Of a DNA stretch of 64,000 bases, positions 36,405-45,248 are shown piece by piece. The position numbers were made by a program, and so were the translations under genes. Under the pieces are notes generated by a model. It had not been told where the DNA came from, did not search any database, and saw only the letters and a program-made list of their open reading frames with translations. Source of the DNA: SYAC01 sp046048055 (GTDB lineage Bacteria > Planctomycetota > Phycisphaerae > Phycisphaerales > SM1A02); NCBI GenBank assembly GCA_046048055.1, contig JBJOGW010000079.1, positions 43,156 to 107,155 of the forward strand. The letters run 5' to 3'. How positions within the stretch are numbered: position 1 is the first letter of the stretch; the number at the start of each line of letters is the position of its first letter.

Positions 36405-38558
36405 CTACTCCTTCTTCTCCAGGTAATCGGCCAGGTTCAGTCCGGTGTCAGGCTGCTGCATCTGGATGTCCACCTGCATGCGGCCCGGATCCACCCCCAG
36501 CACGTACTTCTGCCGCACGCCACCCAGGCTGCGTGCCAGCGTCTCCATGATCCGCCGCTCCATGAACAGCCGTGGCGCGGCGCGGAATGACGGCGCCTGC
36601 CCCAGCACCTCGCTGGCGGTGCGGCGGGCCTCCATGTGCAGGGCCCAACGTCGGGCCTGGGCCTGCCGCACCTGGGTTGCGATCATGCCCCGCGAGTTGG
36701 CGAGCAGCGACTCCACCGCCTGCCGGGCCTCGACGACCCGAGTGTCATCGTCGCCGTGCTCACGCCGCAGGTCGCGCCACCGCTCGATGGCCCCCACCAC
36801 CGACGCCGCCAGTCGAGCGTCGCCCAGCAGACGGGCCATGCTGGCGCCAACCATCCGCTGCGCCTCCTCGATCACCTTGCGTGCATTCTGCACGTCGATG
36901 CTCAGTTCCTCGTAGAGCATGGCGGCCTCGCCCGGCGGGCGCAGGCTGGGGATCTGGATGCTCACCACCTCCACCCCCGACTCGAGACGGTCGAACGAGG
37001 CCTGCAGCCGCTCGCGCAACGACGTGGCCAGTTGCGTGCCGCTGGGACTCAGGACCTGGTCCAGCGGCTGGGTGCCCAGGAACTGGCTCACCTCCCGGCG
37101 GGCGATCTCCCGCAGCACCGCTTCACGCGTCTGCAGGCCGGCCCGGCGGATCCGCACATCGCTGGCGAAGTTGAGCCACGACAGCAGTCCGTCGTCGCGG
37201 ATCCGCCAATTGAGCACCAGGTCGGCGTCGACCAGGGCAAAACGGCTGCTGATGCCCTGCGGATCGGCGTCGAGCCTCGCCTCGGCCGCTGGCTCGCCCG
37301 GCACCGGAACCGGCGCCACCGCCTCGGCCTCGCTGCCGGCGCCCAGGTCCTCGCGCACTTCCTCGCTCAACCGCGGAGCCGCCACGATGTAGGGCCGGCG
37401 TTCCTCGCCCTGCTGTTCCTCGCCCCACAGGTTCACGCCGCTCACCTTGGAGCGCACCTCCTGCAGGGGCAGCGAACGCACCTGGGCCATGTCCACCACC
37501 TCGGCGGTCTCGAACGGCCACGGCAGCTTCCAGAGGATCTCGCCCTGGTGCACGCGTCCGGCGATGCTGCCGCCACGCAACCGAACCGCCTGCTGGCCCG
37601 GGCCCACCACCACCATGCAGCTCAGCAGCACCAGCATCACCACGGCAATGGCGGCCAGAAAGCCGACGCTCCGGAGCAGCAGTCGATAGCCCCAGCTTGA
37701 GGCGATATCAAAGCCAAACTGGTAGTTCACCGCCTCGTTGATGCCGCGCACCAGGTTGTCGGGCGCGGCCAGCAGGCCCAGCACGCGGCTGTCGAAGGCG
37801 GGCCTGGCCACCTCGCCCGCGCGACGCGGCCGGTACAGGTTCAGCACCCAGTTCAGCAGGATCTCGGCGGCCAACGCCACCTGCATGGCCGACAGGCCCA
37901 GCGCGATCCACTGGATCACCGTGGGCCGCTGAAAGACATGAAACACGATCCCCACGGCCGTGGCCAGCGTGACCACCGCCACCCCCACCATGAAGCCCGC
38001 CCCCCCCCGCAGGTTCTGCCATGCGGGCTGTCGGGACATGCCGGCCACGAATCTGGCGAAGATGAACGCGACCAGGGCAAGCGACAGGCAGACGGCCAGT
38101 TGCCAACCCAGCGATCCGCCCACCCCGAACGAAGCCTCGCTGCTCGGCTCCTCCAGGCCTCGCAGGGTGTTCCAGTTCACCACGCCCACGGTCGCCAGCA
38201 GCGCCGCCACGCCCAGGCTCACCCCCGGCATGAGCCACTGGTGCATCAGGCGCAGCCGCCGGGCCGCCGCCTCCTGGTCCGGCAGCGAACGTTCGAAGAT
38301 CGTGGCGTCGGAACGGCTCGCGGCAAGCTCCTCGCGCTCCATGGCCTCGAGGCGTTCCAGCCGGTGCTGGTGAAACACGATGGCCAGGGCCGCCCACACG
38401 GGCACCCCCGCGAAGCCGAACCAGCTGGCGACCACGAAGGTGGTGTCTCCCGCCACGCGGCCATGGATGAGCAGGACCAGCCCCGCGGCCAGCTGCAGGA
38501 GCAGGCCAAGGATGGCGACTTGGGAGGCCTTCTGGTAGGCGGCGTGGTCCACTCGCAT
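36405..38558 (-). CDS. Polytopic membrane protein fused to an SPFH/band-7 domain
   Basis: 717 residues from the ATG at 38558. The N-terminal 250 residues contain about six membrane helices (e.g. VAILGLLLQLAAGLVLLIHG, LAVCLSLALVAFIFARFVAG). A further helix at about 295-315 (FLAAIAVVMLVLLSCMVVVG) leads straight into a band-7 domain (VGPGQQAVRLRGG ... EILWKLPWPFETAEVVD; about 310-560) and a coiled-coil tail with ARKVIEEAQRMVGASMARLL. SPFH proteins usually have one helix or hairpin, so the polytopic head is unusual. It heads the operon of three SPFH genes and an ABC transporter. A frame open to 39545 upstream is antisense to the divergent permease. Confidence 0.82.
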   Translation of the reverse strand: MRVDHAAYQKASQVAILGLLLQLAAGLVLLIHGRVAGDTTFVVASWFGFAGVPVWAALAIVFHQHRLERLEAMEREELAASRSDATIFERSLPDQEAAARRLRLMHQWLMPGVSLGVAALLATVGVVNWNTLRGLEEPSSEASFGVGGSLGWQLAVCLSLALVAFIFARFVAGMSRQPAWQNLRGGAGFMVGVAVVTLATAVGIVFHVFQRPTVIQWIALGLSAMQVALAAEILLNWVLNLYRPRRAGEVARPAFDSRVLGLLAAPDNLVRGINEAVNYQFGFDIASSWGYRLLLRSVGFLAAIAVVMLVLLSCMVVVGPGQQAVRLRGGSIAGRVHQGEILWKLPWPFETAEVVDMAQVRSLPLQEVRSKVSGVNLWGEEQQGEERRPYIVAAPRLSEEVREDLGAGSEAEAVAPVPVPGEPAAEARLDADPQGISSRFALVDADLVLNWRIRDDGLLSWLNFASDVRIRRAGLQTREAVLREIARREVSQFLGTQPLDQVLSPSGTQLATSLRERLQASFDRLESGVEVVSIQIPSLRPPGEAAMLYEELSIDVQNARKVIEEAQRMVGASMARLLGDARLAASVVGAIERWRDLRREHGDDDTRVVEARQAVESLLANSRGMIATQVRQAQARRWALHMEARRTASEVLGQAPSFRAAPRLFMERRIMETLARSLGGVRQKYVLGVDPGRMQVDIQMQQPDTGLNLADYLEKKE

Positions 38559-38702
38559 GCGCGGCGCGTTCCTCGTGGGAGAGATCGGGATGGTAGCCGT
38601 ACCCGCTGTTCCTCGGGGCCAACCCGCGCTACGGCACCGCCGAGACGGGGTTCGTGGACGCGGGCTACTCTCCCCACCGCGGACACGCGCCGCACCCCCG
38701 CC

Positions 38703-39740
38703 ATGGCCTGGATCGAGCAATTTCTCGCGATCGGTCGCAACACCTTCCTGGAGTGCATCCGGCAACCGGTGGCGCTGGTGGCGCTGGTGGTGGGCCTGCT
38801 GCTGATCGTGCTCTCCAACCCGTTCGCGGCCTTCACCATGCAGGACGACCAGCAGATGTACATCGACATCGGCATGTCGACCATCTTCACCTGCGGGGCC
38901 ATTCTGGCGGCGTTTCTGGCCACCGGCGTGGTGAACATGGAGATCGAGAACCGCACCGTGCTCACGGTGGTGAGCAAGCCTGTGCCCCGGCCCGTGTTCG
39001 TGCTGGGCAAGTACGCGGGCGTGGCCACGGCGATCGCGGCCGTCACGTTGTGGCTGGCCCTGGTGTTCATGCTGGTGGAACTGCACGGAACCATGCCGAC
39101 CGTGCGCACCCCGTGGCACCAGCCGGTGCTCGCCTTCGGCATCAGCGCCGCGGCCCTCGCCTTCGTGGCCGCGACCTGGACCAACTACTTCTATGGCTGG
39201 AACTTCTCCGCCACCGTGATCACGCTGGGTGTCATCCTGCTGCTGCTGGCCTACGCCCTCAGCCTGCCCTTCAAGCCCGACTGGGCGGGCGAGTCGCCGG
39301 CCAACAGCTTCAAGCCCGAGCTCTGGAAGGCGATCGGCATGCTGCTGGTGGCCGAACTGGTGCTGGCCGCCATCGCCGTGGCCGCCAGCACGCGCCTGGG
39401 CCAGGTGCTCACCCTGCTCACGGTGCTCGGGTTCTTCGTGCTGGGCCTGCTCAGCGACTGGATGTTCGCCCGCCGGCTGGAGCGGCTCTCCGAGACCATG
39501 GCCCAGATGCCCGCCGAGCAGTCGCACTGGCTCGACGCGTTGCACCTGGAGTGGGGCCTGTTCCGCGCGTTGCAGGCGGTGGTTCCCAACTTCCAGCTCT
39601 TCTGGCTGGCCGACGCGGTCACGCAGAAGCGCAGCATCGGCTGGGACTATCTGGCCATGGCCCTGCCCTACGGGCTGGTGATCATCGTGACCTGTCTGGC
39701 TGCCGGCACGCTGCTGTTCCAGCGGCGAGAGGTCGGCTGA
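38703..39740 (+). CDS. ABC-2-type transporter permease (divergent from the SPFH operon)
   Basis: 345 residues with six or seven membrane helices. NMEIENRTVLTVVSKPVPRPVFVLGKYAG is the same type of ATPase-docking block as in the permease at 30821-32860 (EIRDR...TKPL...GKW). It has no ATPase of its own nearby except the one at 32857-34023, so the two permeases could form a heterodimer with that ATPase (inference). The ATG at 38703 follows a 144-base divergent gap with a TACTCT box at 38666-38671. Confidence 0.85.
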   Translation: MAWIEQFLAIGRNTFLECIRQPVALVALVVGLLLIVLSNPFAAFTMQDDQQMYIDIGMSTIFTCGAILAAFLATGVVNMEIENRTVLTVVSKPVPRPVFVLGKYAGVATAIAAVTLWLALVFMLVELHGTMPTVRTPWHQPVLAFGISAAALAFVAATWTNYFYGWNFSATVITLGVILLLLAYALSLPFKPDWAGESPANSFKPELWKAIGMLLVAELVLAAIAVAASTRLGQVLTLLTVLGFFVLGLLSDWMFARRLERLSETMAQMPAEQSHWLDALHLEWGLFRALQAVVPNFQLFWLADAVTQKRSIGWDYLAMALPYGLVIIVTCLAAGTLLFQRREVG

Positions 39741-39743
39741 GCC

Positions 39744-40337
39744 TCAGGCCTGCGGCCAGTTGGCCCCTCGGTCGGCAGACCACGCGGCCATCACCTCGCG
39801 AGCGCCGCGGCCGTACACGAAGAACAGCGGCACCAGCGGCGGCACCAGGCCCATCAGCCCGGCGCATCCCGTGGACACGGCCCACATGATCTTCACGAAG
39901 TCGTCGGACACGGTGGGTGGCGTCTGCCCCGTGCGTTCGGCCTGCTCGGCCATCTGCGCCTCCATGGACTCGCGGATCGCGCGCTCGCCTGCCTCTCGGT
40001 CCGTGATCATGTTGCCCACCGCCACGACCTGCACCAGCAGGCTCAGTGGAATCCACGCCTGCAACAGCTGGATGCCCATCGGGCGCCGACGCAGCACCTG
40101 GATGCCCGCCGCCAGCAGCATCGCCGCCAGCGCCAGCCCCAGACCGGCGGCCACCTTGGCCACGGTGTTCAGGGCCGGTGCCTGCTGGCCCGAGCCGGCG
40201 GCCAGGCTGGCCAGCCACAGCAGGCCAAAGAGCAGGCCGATGCCGGCCCAGCACACGGCCAGGATGCCGATGACCTTGGGCCATCGGCGCGGCTCGGCTT
40301 CAAGGTACGCCGCGGCATCGTCGGAATGAGGGGCCAT
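39744..40337 (-). CDS. Four-helix membrane protein of unknown function
   Basis: 197 residues. Four hydrophobic segments: VIGILAVCWAGIGLLFGLLW, VAAGLGLALAAMLLAAGIQV, AWIPLSLLVQVVAVGNM and GLMGLVPPLVPLFFVYG, with a charged loop between the third and fourth (EAQMAEQAERTGQTPP). No family recognised. It is convergent with the permease gene (3-base gap) and lies 9 bases after the ClpP-fold gene pair on the same strand, so it is probably part of that transcript. Confidence 0.68.
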   Translation of the reverse strand: MAPHSDDAAAYLEAEPRRWPKVIGILAVCWAGIGLLFGLLWLASLAAGSGQQAPALNTVAKVAAGLGLALAAMLLAAGIQVLRRRPMGIQLLQAWIPLSLLVQVVAVGNMITDREAGERAIRESMEAQMAEQAERTGQTPPTVSDDFVKIMWAVSTGCAGLMGLVPPLVPLFFVYGRGAREVMAAWSADRGANWPQA

Positions 40338-40346
40338 GGACCGGTT

Positions 40347-41486
40347 CTACCGCTTCCTGGCCTCGGCCAGCCTCTTCTGCCACTCCTTGATGCAGCGGTC
40401 GATGGCCTCGATGGCGATCTTGGAACGATCGGGCGCGGTCCCGTATCTCTCGAACAGGTCGCCAGCCAGATCCTCTGCTTCGGGCGGGATGAACGGACCA
40501 CCGCCCTCCATGCCCTCGGCCACTGGCAACGCCCTGCGCCACAGGTCCTGCATCTGCCGGTACAGCTTGATCCGCTTGGCGATGGCCGCGGGATCGTTGC
40601 CCAGCAGACCCAGGTCCTGCGTGATGTCCTGCCGCTGCTTCTTGGCCCGCTCGAGCGTCTTGAGCCAGTTGTCGCCGATCTCGCGGCCCTTGGCGTTCAC
40701 CTCGTACGTGCCCGGAACCAGCTGCATGGCCTTGAAGAGCTCCTCCTCGGTATCGGCGGTGCCATTGGAGTAGCCGCAGTCCAGCGCATTGTCGGCGTTC
40801 AGGGTGAGGTTGTCGCCCTCGTCGGAGAGCATCACCTCGCCGGTGGCGTCGGCGTAGAAGGTCACCTTGCCGGTCCTGGGATCCTTGGTGTAACTGACCA
40901 CGATCGGCGAATACACCATGGCCCGGCCCACCTGACCGTTGTGGCCGCCACCCTCGGCGACCTCGGCCACCCGCTCGATCCACGCCTCCAGGTCACGGCC
41001 GCTGGCACTGACCTGCCCGCCGCTGCCATCACCGGAGAACTTGGTGATGGATCCCATGGTGCCCACCTTCATGAAGTAGATCTCGGGGCAGTTCATCGCC
41101 GTGAAGGCCGCCCCGGAGATCGCCTCCTCCAACCACGCCACGAGGCGGTGCTTCTCGCGCACGCGCTCGAGGGTGCGGACGATGCGGTCACCCTCGGTGA
41201 CCGAGCCGCCGCCCGAATTGATCTTGAGCACGATGATCTGGCCGTTGCCGTACTTGTCGGCCTCCTGCTCCACCTTGACCATCTCGTCGTGACGGAGTCC
41301 TGCCCCCACCATGCCCTCCATGGGGACGATGAACACCTGTCGGGGCTTGGCCTTGGCGTCACCAGCGGCGGTGGATGGGGCCGACTCCAGCTGCTTGCTG
41401 TTCGGCGACCTGGGCGCGGTCTGGGCGAACACCGGCATGGCCAGCATGGTCACCAACAATGACACCGCAGGCAGCAGTCGGCTCAT
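40347..41486 (-). CDS. Secreted ClpP/NfeD-fold serine-protease-like protein
   Basis: 379 residues with a signal peptide (MSRLLPAVSLLVTMLAMPVFA). The domain at about 50-160 has the ClpP/crotonase pattern of NfeD and SppA: VFIVPMEGMVG, LKINSGGGSVTEGDRI (the oxyanion-side Gly run, 88-103), then LEEAISGAAFTAMNCPEIYF with the likely nucleophile Ser124, and MGSI at 144-147. The C-terminal 180 residues are helical and unrecognised. It overlaps a paralogue upstream. NfeD-type proteases are known operon partners of SPFH proteins, and three SPFH genes lie close by. Confidence 0.72.
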   Translation of the reverse strand: MSRLLPAVSLLVTMLAMPVFAQTAPRSPNSKQLESAPSTAAGDAKAKPRQVFIVPMEGMVGAGLRHDEMVKVEQEADKYGNGQIIVLKINSGGGSVTEGDRIVRTLERVREKHRLVAWLEEAISGAAFTAMNCPEIYFMKVGTMGSITKFSGDGSGGQVSASGRDLEAWIERVAEVAEGGGHNGQVGRAMVYSPIVVSYTKDPRTGKVTFYADATGEVMLSDEGDNLTLNADNALDCGYSNGTADTEEELFKAMQLVPGTYEVNAKGREIGDNWLKTLERAKKQRQDITQDLGLLGNDPAAIAKRIKLYRQMQDLWRRALPVAEGMEGGGPFIPPEAEDLAGDLFERYGTAPDRSKIAIEAIDRCIKEWQKRLAEARKR

Positions 41487-42619
41487 CGACGTCCTCCCGG
41501 TCCCATGCCACCTGAGCCTCCACCACTCCTGGACCGCTTCTGCTTCTCCTTGATCTCCTTGATCATGCCCTCGACCCGGGCCTGATCGAGTCCATTGGTC
41601 ATGCGCCAGCGAAGCTCGACGGCAGGGTACTTCTTCATGCCGGCCAGGATCCGCTCCAGGGCCTTGCGGGCCTTGGTCATCTCGCGGGCATCCTCGCCAC
41701 CGCCCGAACGCTGGTACTCGCCGAGCGCCTCACGGCCCTCGTCGAAGGTCTTTCGCCAGGCCGCGATGTAGTCCCCAACCAGCTTGGTGCCGTCCTCGCC
41801 GCCCTTCACCAGCGAGTCGTCGTAGTCGCGGTAGCCCAGCTGGAACATCAGATCGTCGAGCGTGTCCGCCGAGCCGTCGGACAGGCCGAAGTCCTCGGCG
41901 CTGCGGGCATCGAAGTTGGCCACGTTGCGCGGGTCGCCATCGATCAGGAAGGTGCCGTCGCGATCCGCGGTCCAGTTGAAATCGCGTCCCTTGAAGGACA
42001 CGCTGAGCATGCGCTCCGGATCCATCATGGCGGCTCCGATGATGGCCGGGTGACCGCCCTCGATCAGGAAACCGTTGGCGATGCCCACAGAAGCCGCGAG
42101 CCACTTGCGCTCCACCTCGTGGTCGTTGCTCTTGGCCTGTCTCGAGATCTTGTCCAGGCCCCACAGCCGGGCATCACCCTTGGTGTACATGTGGGGCCAC
42201 GCCATGGCGAACAGCGTGCCGAATCCAACGCTGTCCTGCACCCACATCACCTGCGGGATGTCGCCCAGGTCCCGCTTGAACAGCGCCAGTGTCTCGCGCA
42301 TGTCCTCGGAGTTGTTCACACCGCGCTCGCGCAGGCTGTCGGTCTCGGCACCGGAGTACTCGCGGCGACCTCGCTCGGCGCTGTCAAGCGAGATCACGAT
42401 CAGGTCCGGATTCTTCTCCCGAATGTCCTTGACGACCTTCTCGTAGATCGAGGAGTGGATGTCGGTACCCATCTGGCCCTTGCCGTCCAGGCCGAACGGC
42501 ACCACGTAGACCTTCGGTGGCTTGGAGGGGTCCGCCTGGTCCGGTTGGAGCGGCGAGGGCGGAGCGGCCAGCGTCCAGCTGGACACCAGCATGGAAACGA
42601 TCACGGCGGTGCGATGCAT
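41483..42619 (-). CDS. Secreted ClpP-fold paralogue, probably catalytically dead
   Basis: 378 residues with a signal peptide (MHRTAVIVSMLVSSWTLAA). It is a tandem paralogue of the next gene with the same length and layout: YVVPFGLDGKGQMG, DLIVISLDSAERG, then VMWVQDSVGFGTLFAMAWPHMY, which aligns with the active-site block of its partner. The position of Ser124 in the partner is Gly132 here, and the Gly run is also lost, so peptidase activity is unlikely. The C-terminus ends in a Gly/Ser/Arg-rich tail. A regulatory or scaffolding pseudo-enzyme paired with the active copy is plausible. Overlap of 4 bases. Confidence 0.7.
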   Translation of the reverse strand: MHRTAVIVSMLVSSWTLAAPPSPLQPDQADPSKPPKVYVVPFGLDGKGQMGTDIHSSIYEKVVKDIREKNPDLIVISLDSAERGRREYSGAETDSLRERGVNNSEDMRETLALFKRDLGDIPQVMWVQDSVGFGTLFAMAWPHMYTKGDARLWGLDKISRQAKSNDHEVERKWLAASVGIANGFLIEGGHPAIIGAAMMDPERMLSVSFKGRDFNWTADRDGTFLIDGDPRNVANFDARSAEDFGLSDGSADTLDDLMFQLGYRDYDDSLVKGGEDGTKLVGDYIAAWRKTFDEGREALGEYQRSGGGEDAREMTKARKALERILAGMKKYPAVELRWRMTNGLDQARVEGMIKEIKEKQKRSRSGGGSGGMGPGGRR

Positions 42620-42670
42620 GGTGTCGAATTATACGTGGGCCATCCGTGGTGTTCGCCCCGATTCCGGCAA

Positions 42671-43879
42671 TCAGGCCCGCTCTGCCTCGCGGCGAGCCAG
42701 TTCCAGTGCCGCGTCCCGGCTCGTGATGCGGCCCTCCAACTGGGCGTCGTAGACGGCATGCAGGATTCGCCCGAACGCCGGTCCGGGCCGCAGGCCCAGC
42801 CGTTGCAGGTCGTGGCCGTCGATCCACGGCTCGGGAGCCAGCCCCGTTCGAGCGAGTTCCTCGATCTGGGCCCCAACGGACGCCGTGGCATCCCAGCCCT
42901 CCGACTCCAGCAGCCGCATGGCGTCGGCGAATCCGGGACCCGACGCCAGTCGCTTGCGGGCAGCCACCCCCATGGTCGGCCATCGGGTCAAGAGGGCGTC
43001 CCGAGCGGCGAGCGCCGCAGCCATCGCCTCGCGCTCGTGGTTGCTCAGCACCAGCGCCTGCGACCACCGCTCCAGTCGCTCGGGCCACGGGAGCGGCACC
43101 GGCCGGTCCAGCATCCATGCCACCAGGGCGCACGGCACGCCCACCTGCGGGGCCAACGCGGCCAGCCTTGCGCCCAGCGGCCCACCGGCAGGCTCGAGCA
43201 GGGTGGCAGGAGCCAGTCCCAACCGCTCGATCATGGACACCGCCGACGCTCGAGACGCGTGGTCCAGCATCCGTCGCACCTCCTGGCCCACCCGCTCGCG
43301 ACTGACGCCCCGCAGCTCGGGCGCATGCCGTTCGATGGCACGCTCGGTGTCGGGATGCACCTTCATGCCGAACCGGGCCGCGAACCGCACCGCACGCAGG
43401 AGGCGGAGGCGATCCTCCTCCAGGCGCGCGTTGGGATCCCCGATCGCCCGAAGCACGCGTGCCTGCAGATCGGCCAGCCCCTGCACGTGGTCGATCACGC
43501 GGCCACTGGACGGATGCATGAAGAGCCCGTTGACCGTGAAGTCCCGGCGTTGGGCGTCGGTCCGTTCGTCGCTGAAGGCCACCTGTCCGGGGCGGCGGCC
43601 ATCGCGGTACGCGCCCTCGCCACGAAACGTGGCCACCTCGACCGTGCGCCCACCCTGCCGGACCAGCATCACGCCAAAGTGCTCGCCCACGCCGCGCGCT
43701 CGCGGAAACACGCCGCGGATCTGCTCGGGCGTGGCGCTGGTGGCCACGTCGTAGTCGGCGGGATGCTCGCCCAACAGCTCGTCGCGCACGCAGCCGCCCG
43801 CGAAGTACGCGGTGAAACCGGCCTGCTCCAGCCGGCTCGCCACCTCGGCGGCGGCCTGGCGTGGCTCAGTCGTGTTCAC
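42671..43879 (-). CDS. CCA tRNA nucleotidyltransferase / poly(A) polymerase family
   Basis: 402 residues from the GTG that overlaps the plsC-like stop. FAGGCVRDELLGEHPADYDVATSA (27-50) is the nucleotidyltransferase motif with metal-binding Asp42 and Asp44; RRDFTVNGLF and LEEDRLRLLRAVRFAARF are the next conserved blocks (class II CCA enzymes). Both tRNA genes in the window lack encoded CCA, which fits. Some planctomycete members act as poly(A) polymerases or A-/CC-adding halves; sequence alone does not settle which. Confidence 0.88.
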   Translation of the reverse strand: MNTTEPRQAAAEVASRLEQAGFTAYFAGGCVRDELLGEHPADYDVATSATPEQIRGVFPRARGVGEHFGVMLVRQGGRTVEVATFRGEGAYRDGRRPGQVAFSDERTDAQRRDFTVNGLFMHPSSGRVIDHVQGLADLQARVLRAIGDPNARLEEDRLRLLRAVRFAARFGMKVHPDTERAIERHAPELRGVSRERVGQEVRRMLDHASRASAVSMIERLGLAPATLLEPAGGPLGARLAALAPQVGVPCALVAWMLDRPVPLPWPERLERWSQALVLSNHEREAMAAALAARDALLTRWPTMGVAARKRLASGPGFADAMRLLESEGWDATASVGAQIEELARTGLAPEPWIDGHDLQRLGLRPGPAFGRILHAVYDAQLEGRITSRDAALELARREAERA

Positions 43880-44541
43880 GCGCCCGCCCGCCTTCGCAGA
43901 TCCGCCTGCAGCGCGATGATGCACTCGCGCAGGCGACCGAGCCCGTCATCCGGGTCCGCCAGCAGCACCTCCGAGGAAATCGGGTCACCGATCGCCACAG
44001 CAAGCCTTCGGAACAGGTGAGGAAACTTCCGCGCGGGTGGCCAGGCGCGGTTCGGGCCATCCACCGCCATGGGCACCACCGTGACCGGCGCGCGCCGCAG
44101 GATGAGCGCCGCACCTCGCTGGAACGGTCCCACCGTGCCGTCCTCGCTTCGACCACCCTCGGGGTAGATGATCACGCACCGTCCGGCCTGAAGTTCGGAG
44201 ATCGCCGCGCGAATGGCGGCCATGTCCGAGCGCTCCTTGAGGGGGATGGCGCCCAGCGCCCGGATCAGGCGTCCGAAGGGGCCCACGAAGAGCGACTCAC
44301 GCGCCAGGTACCCCGCCTGCCGATCCTTGCATGCCACGCCGTTGACCACCGGGTCCAGGTAACTCTCGTGGTTGCTCACGAAGAGCACCGGACCAAAGCG
44401 CGGCACGCGATGGGCTCCCTCGATCCGGTACAGGAAGAAGGTTCGGAGCGTGCACTCGGCCACCGTGACCGCGATGTCCCACCCCAGCGCCTGACGCCAG
44501 GTCTTGCCCGGTGCCCTGCGAGCGCGGTCCAGCCCTAGCAC
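43876..44541 (-). CDS. 1-acylglycerol-3-phosphate O-acyltransferase (PlsC-like)
   Basis: 221 residues from a GTG overlapping the cmk stop. Catalytic HX4D motif NHESYLD at 57-63 and PEGGRSEDG at 127-135, the two signature blocks of phospholipid acyltransferases. A hydrophobic segment at about 20-40 suggests membrane association. It makes phosphatidic acid from lysophosphatidic acid in phospholipid synthesis. The cmk-plsC order is common in bacteria. An upstream open frame is out of register inside cmk. Confidence 0.86.
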   Translation of the reverse strand: MLGLDRARRAPGKTWRQALGWDIAVTVAECTLRTFFLYRIEGAHRVPRFGPVLFVSNHESYLDPVVNGVACKDRQAGYLARESLFVGPFGRLIRALGAIPLKERSDMAAIRAAISELQAGRCVIIYPEGGRSEDGTVGPFQRGAALILRRAPVTVVPMAVDGPNRAWPPARKFPHLFRRLAVAIGDPISSEVLLADPDDGLGRLRECIIALQADLRRRAGA

Positions 44542-45248
44542 GACCTGCACGCAGCCGGAAGCGGGAGCCTCTCGCCCAGCCGCGCGCGGGCCAGCCGCTC
44601 CAGCGCCTCCACCACGCCCTCCAGATCCAGTGCGCTGGTGTCGATCCGATCGGCTCCATCGGGTACGCGAAGCGGGCCCTCGCTCCGCTGCGAGTCGATC
44701 CGGTCCCGCTCCAGGATGCCCTCCAGGATCTCCACCTCGCTCGCGTCGCGGCCGGACAGCCGCAACTGCTCCACCCGACGGCGGGCCCGCACCTGCGGCG
44801 CGGCATCCAGGTAGATCCGCAGCGGTGCATCGGGAAACACCACGCTGCCCTGGTCGCGGCCCTCGGAGACCAGCCGCGGATGCGCGGCGGCCGCCGCACG
44901 CTGCCAGGTCACCATCTGCCTGCGGACTTCCGGGCATGCCGCCACACGCGACACGATCGAGGTCACGTCGGTCTCGCGGATTCGATCGCTCACGTCGCGA
45001 GCACCCAGAAGGAGTCGGGGCGGGCTGCCGCTCCAGTCGAAGGTGGGCGGCGTGCGCTGCACCGCGGCCGCCAGCGCCGGGCCACCGTCGGGCGAGAGGC
45101 CCTGTTCCAGTGCCAGCAGCGCGGCTGCTCGGTACATGGCTCCCGTGTCCAGAAAGTCCATGCCAAGCCGCTGCGCCAGCAGGTGTGCCACCGAACTCTT
45201 GCCCGTGCCCGCCGGTCCGTCGATGGTGATCACCAGCGAGGCGCTCAC
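44535..45248 (-). CDS. cmk: Cytidylate kinase
   Basis: 237 residues. P-loop GPAGTGKSS at 11-19, LDTGAMYRA near 33-41, VSEGRDQGSVVFPDAPLRIYLDA (the conserved GRD and substrate block) and RRRVEQL in the lid. It phosphorylates CMP and dCMP. Overlaps the TIM-barrel gene upstream by 4 bases and plsC downstream by 7 bases, so the chain is translationally coupled. Confidence 0.92.
   Translation of the reverse strand: MSASLVITIDGPAGTGKSSVAHLLAQRLGMDFLDTGAMYRAAALLALEQGLSPDGGPALAAAVQRTPPTFDWSGSPPRLLLGARDVSDRIRETDVTSIVSRVAACPEVRRQMVTWQRAAAAAHPRLVSEGRDQGSVVFPDAPLRIYLDAAPQVRARRRVEQLRLSGRDASEVEILEGILERDRIDSQRSEGPLRVPDGADRIDTSALDLEGVVEALERLARARLGERLPLPAACRSC

Noticed and set aside
38559..39545. N-terminal extension of the polytopic SPFH protein by over 300 codons
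   Set aside because: The extension is antisense to the ABC-2 permease and is Gly/His/Gln-rich. The ATG at 38558 starts a sensible membrane protein.
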